Shown in pieces: positions 5,880-8,760 of a stretch of DNA of 8,760 nucleotides (position 1 is the stretch's first letter; every line of letters starts with the position of its first letter). Both the position numbers and the translations under genes were made by a program. This DNA is from Acidobacteriota bacterium (GTDB taxonomy: Bacteria; Acidobacteriota; Holophagae; Holophagales; Holophagaceae), in NCBI GenBank assembly GCA_021778785.1, contig JAJYBX010000054.1, positions 1 through 8,760 of the forward strand, read 5' to 3'. The notes under the pieces were generated by a model. That model was given only the letters and a program-made list of their open reading frames with translations, made no database searches and was not told where the DNA came from.

Positions 5880-7007
5880 TCAGCCCCCCAGCCGGGTTCG
5901 CAGCAGGGCCAGGGCCGCCTTGCTGCCCTCCCACTTCATCAGGGCCAGGGCCTCGTCGATCCCGCACCACTTGAATTCGCTGTGTTCCGAAGGTTCCAGC
6001 TGCACCGTCGCACCAGCCGCCACCTCCATGGCGAAGCAGGTTTCGGTGTTGAACCGGGGCTCGTCGTCGGGGAAGTGGACGATGGCGGGATCCACCCAGA
6101 AGCTGTGGGAGAGGCCCAGGGGCACCAGGGTGCCCGCGAGGCCCGTCTCCTCCCTCAGCTCCCGGTGGGCGGTCTCCTCGGGCGTCTCGCCAGGTTCCAT
6201 CATGCCGGTGACGCTCTGCCACCAGTGGCCGTGGGCGGGCACCCGCAGCATCATGAGGATCTGGGGCCCCTCCGGTCCCCGGCGCCAGGTGAGGGCGGAC
6301 ACGCTGCGGCTGGGGGCGCGGGTGGGCTGGAGATCCAGGGCCAGGCAATCCGTGAGGTGCGCCTGGAGCCGGTCCGCGGCCGTCTCCCAGGTGGGGGCGG
6401 CCTCACCCAGGAGGGACTCCAGGCTGCACACGCCCTTGTCCGTGAAACCGCAGGGGGTGATCCAGCGGAAGTGGGCGAGGTCGGGGCGCACGTTGAAGGC
6501 GATGCCGTGGGTCGTGATCCAGCGGCTGAGATGGAGGCCGATGGCGCCGAGCTTCTCCAGGCCCCGGGGCGTCTCCACCCAGATGCCGGGAGCGCCCTTC
6601 AGGCGGTCGGCCGCCACGCCGAAATCCGCCGCCGTGCGGATCATGGCCTCCTCCAGGCCCCGCACCAGCCGGCCCACATCCTCCCGGCCGCCCCGCAGGT
6701 TGCAGATGGGATAGGCCACGATCTGCCCGGGGCCGTGGTAGGTCACTTCGCCGCCGCGATCCGTCCGGTGCACGCTGACGCCCTGGCCGGCCAGGAAGTC
6801 GTCGCTCACGTGGATGTCGGCGGGGGTCGCGTTCCGGCCCAGGGTGAAGACCGGATCGTGCTCCAGGAGGACCAGCTGGTCGGGCCGCCCGCCTCCGGAG
6901 ACATAGGCTGCGAGCGCCTTCTGGAGCCTCAGTCCCGCCGGGTAGAACACGCGCCCGAAACGGCGGAGCTGGGCGGGGCGGGGAGCGCTGAAACCGTGTT
7001 CGGCCAT
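5880..7007 (-). CDS. lipB: Octanoyltransferase LipB fused to a C-terminal NudB-like Nudix hydrolase
   Basis: A 375-residue two-domain cytoplasmic protein. Residues 1-225 are LipB, which moves octanoyl from acyl-carrier protein to a lysine of lipoyl domains, the first step of endogenous lipoate synthesis. Visible are LLEHDPVFTLGR (47-58), RGGEVTYHGPGQ (84-95), Lys152 in EKLGAIG, THGIAFNV (167-174) and the catalytic Cys186 in PCG. The Lys-Cys spacing of 34 equals that of E. coli LipB (K135, C169). Residues about 235-375 form a Nudix domain with a perfect box: G268, E274, R282-E283, E286-E287, G289. WWQSVTG (262-268), NTE (320-322) and EHSEFKW (341-347) resemble NudB, which removes pyrophosphate from dihydroneopterin triphosphate in folate synthesis. 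LipB alone is usually about 210-230 residues, so this is a true fusion in one frame. The start at 7007 fits the LipB N-terminus, although the ATG at 7058 is possible. Confidence 0.92.
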   Translation of the reverse strand: MAEHGFSAPRPAQLRRFGRVFYPAGLRLQKALAAYVSGGGRPDQLVLLEHDPVFTLGRNATPADIHVSDDFLAGQGVSVHRTDRGGEVTYHGPGQIVAYPICNLRGGREDVGRLVRGLEEAMIRTAADFGVAADRLKGAPGIWVETPRGLEKLGAIGLHLSRWITTHGIAFNVRPDLAHFRWITPCGFTDKGVCSLESLLGEAAPTWETAADRLQAHLTDCLALDLQPTRAPSRSVSALTWRRGPEGPQILMMLRVPAHGHWWQSVTGMMEPGETPEETAHRELREETGLAGTLVPLGLSHSFWVDPAIVHFPDDEPRFNTETCFAMEVAAGATVQLEPSEHSEFKWCGIDEALALMKWEGSKAALALLRTRLGG

Positions 7008-7069
7008 CCCCTGAGTGTAGCCCAGCGCACGTGCCCATCCTGGAACGAGTCCTGCCATGATCGAGGGAG
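7008..7069. promoter_or_regulatory. Divergent intergenic region between lipB-Nudix and the Ser/Thr kinase gene
   Basis: This 62-bp gap must hold the start signals of both divergent genes unless they lie inside the coding regions. On the minus strand TACACT (7014-7019) resembles a -10 box and ends six bases before the lipB ATG, but I see no good -35. On the plus strand CATGAT (7056-7061) is a weaker -10-like match eight bases before the kinase ATG. Neither gene has a normally spaced Shine-Dalgarno sequence: the purine runs (GGGG for lipB, GAGGGAG for the kinase) touch the start codons. Confidence 0.35.
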
Positions 7070-8515
7070 ATGAGCCTGGATCCTTCCACCATCGGTCGCT
7101 ACAAGATCCTGGGCACCCTCGGTTCGGGGGCCATGGGGACCGTCTATCTGGCCGAGGACCCCCTCCTGAAGCGGGGCCTCGCCATCAAGGTGGTGCGCGA
7201 GGGGATGGGCGATGCCGGCATCCTGCAGCGGTTCAAGCGGGAGGCGGAGATCTCCGCCCGGCTGAACCATCCCAACGCCATCACGGTCTTCGACGTGGGC
7301 GAGGAGAAGGACCTGGGGCCCTTCCTGGTGATGGAGTACGTGGAAGGCGGATCCCTGGCCGCCCTCCTGAAGCGGGGCCCCCTGATGGCCCCGGATGCGG
7401 TGGATCTGCTCCTCCAGGCGGCCGGCGCCCTGGAGGCGGTCCATGACCTGGGCATCCTCCACCGCGACATCAAGCCGGAGAACTTCATGGTCTCCAAGGA
7501 GGGGCGGCTGAAGCTGATGGACTTCGGCATCGCCCGGGGGGATGAGGCGGGCTTCACCACCACGGCCGCCTTCCTGGGGACGCCCTCCTATGCCGCGCCG
7601 GAGCTGCTGGCGGGGGCCAAGGCCACGGAGGCCACCGATCGCTGGGCCTTCACCCTCACCGCCTACGAGCTGCTCACCGGCGGGCTGCCCTTCGCCGGGG
7701 ACAGCGTGGGCGTGGTGCTCTACCGCATCGCCCACGAGGCCCCCGTGTTCCCGGAAACCCTGGAACCGGCCCTGGTGGCGGTATTCAAACGGGCGCTCGA
7801 CAAGGATCCGGAGGCCCGGTATCCGGACCTGCGGAGCTTTCTCACGGACCTGCTGACCACCCTGCCGCTGGAGGAGCCCGTCCGGCAGGCCTTCCTGGCA
7901 CAGATGGCCAATCCTGTCCGGGCCACGGGGACCCTGCGCCTGGAGCGGCCGGGGGGGCGGCGGCCCTGGGTCCGCTGGGCCTGGGCCGGCGGAGCCGCCA
8001 CGGCCGTCCTCCTCGCCTGGGGCCTCCTGTTCCGTTCGGGGCCGAGCCGGACCCTCTCCATCGAATCCAGGCCCAGCGGGGCCGAGGCCTTCCTCGACGG
8101 TACCCCGCTGGGGCGGACGCCCCTGCGGCAGGTGGTGGTGAAGGGGAAGGCGGATCGTCTCCGCCTGGAGAAGACGGATTTCCTGCCCATGGAGTACCGC
8201 CTCCTGCCCGGCGACCGGGACCTGTCTTTGCGCCTGGCGCCCGCGCCCTTCGAGGCCAAGGTCATCACCGACCCCCCCGGCGCCGAGGTGCTGCTGGACG
8301 GTGAATCGAAGGGGACGAGCCCCCTGGCGCTGCAGGTCCCCGGCGAAGGCCTCCACGTCGTGCGCCTGAAGCTGGACGGCTACCAGCCCTGGAGCACCAC
8401 GCTGGAGCGCCACAAGGCCCTTCCCGACCCTGTGCGGCTCCAGAAGGTCCACACCCGCAAGGGCGGCGAGGAGGGCAAGTTCAAGAAGTTCATCCGCGGG
8501 ATCTTCACGAAATAG
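7070..8515 (+). CDS. Transmembrane Ser/Thr protein kinase with two PEGA domains
   Basis: A 481-residue Hanks-type (PknB-like) kinase. The cytoplasmic catalytic domain spans about residues 10-265: glycine loop GSGAMG (18-23), ATP-binding Lys40, helix-C Glu60, catalytic loop HRDIKPEN (131-138, Asp133 and Asn138), DFG (151-153), APE (176-178) and the structural Asp190. All catalytic residues are present, so it should be active. A proline- and arginine-rich linker leads to one membrane helix (about 300-321). Outside the membrane are two PEGA domains (about 328-390 and 394-448, with PSGAEAFLDG and PPGAEVLLDG), small beta folds thought to bind surface or cell-wall components. A very basic tail (KFKKFIRG) ends the protein. 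The ATG at 7070 is the only sensible start, because TGA at 7058 closes the frame upstream and the next Met lies inside the glycine loop. Substrates are unknown. It converges on purE with a 16-bp gap in which I see no clear terminator. Confidence 0.93.
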   Translation: MSLDPSTIGRYKILGTLGSGAMGTVYLAEDPLLKRGLAIKVVREGMGDAGILQRFKREAEISARLNHPNAITVFDVGEEKDLGPFLVMEYVEGGSLAALLKRGPLMAPDAVDLLLQAAGALEAVHDLGILHRDIKPENFMVSKEGRLKLMDFGIARGDEAGFTTTAAFLGTPSYAAPELLAGAKATEATDRWAFTLTAYELLTGGLPFAGDSVGVVLYRIAHEAPVFPETLEPALVAVFKRALDKDPEARYPDLRSFLTDLLTTLPLEEPVRQAFLAQMANPVRATGTLRLERPGGRRPWVRWAWAGGAATAVLLAWGLLFRSGPSRTLSIESRPSGAEAFLDGTPLGRTPLRQVVVKGKADRLRLEKTDFLPMEYRLLPGDRDLSLRLAPAPFEAKVITDPPGAEVLLDGESKGTSPLALQVPGEGLHVVRLKLDGYQPWSTTLERHKALPDPVRLQKVHTRKGGEEGKFKKFIRGIFTK

Positions 8516-8531
8516 ACTCGGGCCAGCGGGC

Positions 8532-8760
8532 CTACGGCAGGCGGTCGTTCAGCAGCACCTTCTGGGTCTGGGCCTCGCGGTAGGCCCGCAGGCGGGCGCG
8601 AAGGCTCTCGTCCGTGCCAGCCAGGATGGCGGCGGCCAGGAGGGCGGCGTTGATGGCCCCGGCCTTGCCGATGGCGAGGGTGCCCACGGGGATGCCCGCG
8701 GGCATCTGCACGATGGAGAGCAGGGAGTCCATGCCATTCAGGGCCTTGCTCTGCACGGGC
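8532..8760 (-). CDS. purE: N5-carboxyaminoimidazole ribonucleotide mutase PurE, C-terminal part
   Basis: The last 75 or so residues of PurE; the start lies beyond the right edge, and the frame ends at TAG (8532-8534). PurE class I rearranges N5-CAIR to CAIR in de novo purine synthesis and works as a cytoplasmic octamer. The visible part begins [15 protein letters not shown], followed by [12 protein letters not shown] and [19 protein letters not shown], the hallmark C-terminal half of class I PurE, and ends in a short helix ([14 protein letters not shown]). The codon at 8754-8756 is an internal Val (GTG) of the PVQSK motif, not the gene start. The C-terminal end is of normal length. Whether purK lies upstream cannot be seen here. 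Confidence 0.95.
   Translation of the reverse strand, partial: PVQSKALNGMDSLLSIVQMPAGIPVGTLAIGKAGAINAALLAAAILAGTDESLRARLRAYREAQTQKVLLNDRLP

Noticed and set aside
5827..6348. Long N-terminal extension of the histidine kinase frame, up to 6348
   Set aside because: The extension overlaps the Nudix half of the LipB fusion in another frame and is Arg/Pro/Gly-rich without structure. The start at 5826 (or at most 5880) is far more likely.
6929..8452. 507-codon minus-strand open frame opposite the Ser/Thr kinase gene
   Set aside because: It is antisense to a kinase with every catalytic motif intact, and it runs into the 5' end of lipB in the wrong frame.
8516..8531. Bidirectional terminator between the Ser/Thr kinase gene and purE
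   Set aside because: The gap is only 16 bp and shows at best a four-base GGCC pairing. No convincing hairpin or T-tract is visible.

Overview
The window is a gene-dense, very GC-rich stretch of a bacterial chromosome. It holds six complete genes and two genes cut by the window edges. Third codon positions are strongly G/C-biased, so long open frames also appear opposite the real genes. The gene content points to a Gram-negative (diderm) bacterium: a TolC-type outer-membrane channel, a PEGA-domain Ser/Thr kinase, a short-chain acyl-CoA dehydrogenase and lipoate synthesis by LipB. I infer an Acidobacteriota-like organism, possibly of the Holophaga/Geothrix group. That is an impression from gene style and base composition, not a demonstrated placement. 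I see no insertion sequence, phage gene, CRISPR array, tRNA or rRNA, so this looks like ordinary core and near-core chromosome.

Layout. At the left edge is the 3' end of nadC (+, NAD synthesis). It converges on a run of five minus-strand genes, and two stacked perfect hairpins (367-387 and 391-428) lie between the two converging 3' ends. In transcription order the minus-strand run, from about 7007 down to 446, is: a LipB octanoyltransferase fused to a Nudix hydrolase; a ten-helix membrane histidine kinase; an SDR-family protein; an acyl-CoA dehydrogenase; and a TolC-like outer-membrane efflux protein. Gaps in this run are 53, 40, 78 and 163 bp, so the first four genes could be one transcript, while the TolC gene may have its own signals.

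Divergent from lipB, across only 62 bp, is a plus-strand Ser/Thr kinase gene with one transmembrane segment and two PEGA domains. It converges, with a 16-bp gap, on the 3' end of purE (-, purine synthesis), which runs off the right edge.

How the genes fit together. The edge genes and lipB are housekeeping cofactor and nucleotide functions. The SDR and acyl-CoA dehydrogenase suggest acyl-chain metabolism. The two kinases are membrane signalling proteins, and neither has an obvious partner in the window. The most unusual item is the single-frame LipB-Nudix fusion. Its Nudix half resembles NudB (dihydroneopterin triphosphate pyrophosphohydrolase), so one polypeptide seems to join lipoate and folate-type cofactor chemistry. 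The second is the SDR, which lacks the catalytic Tyr and Lys and two of the three glycines of the nucleotide-binding motif.
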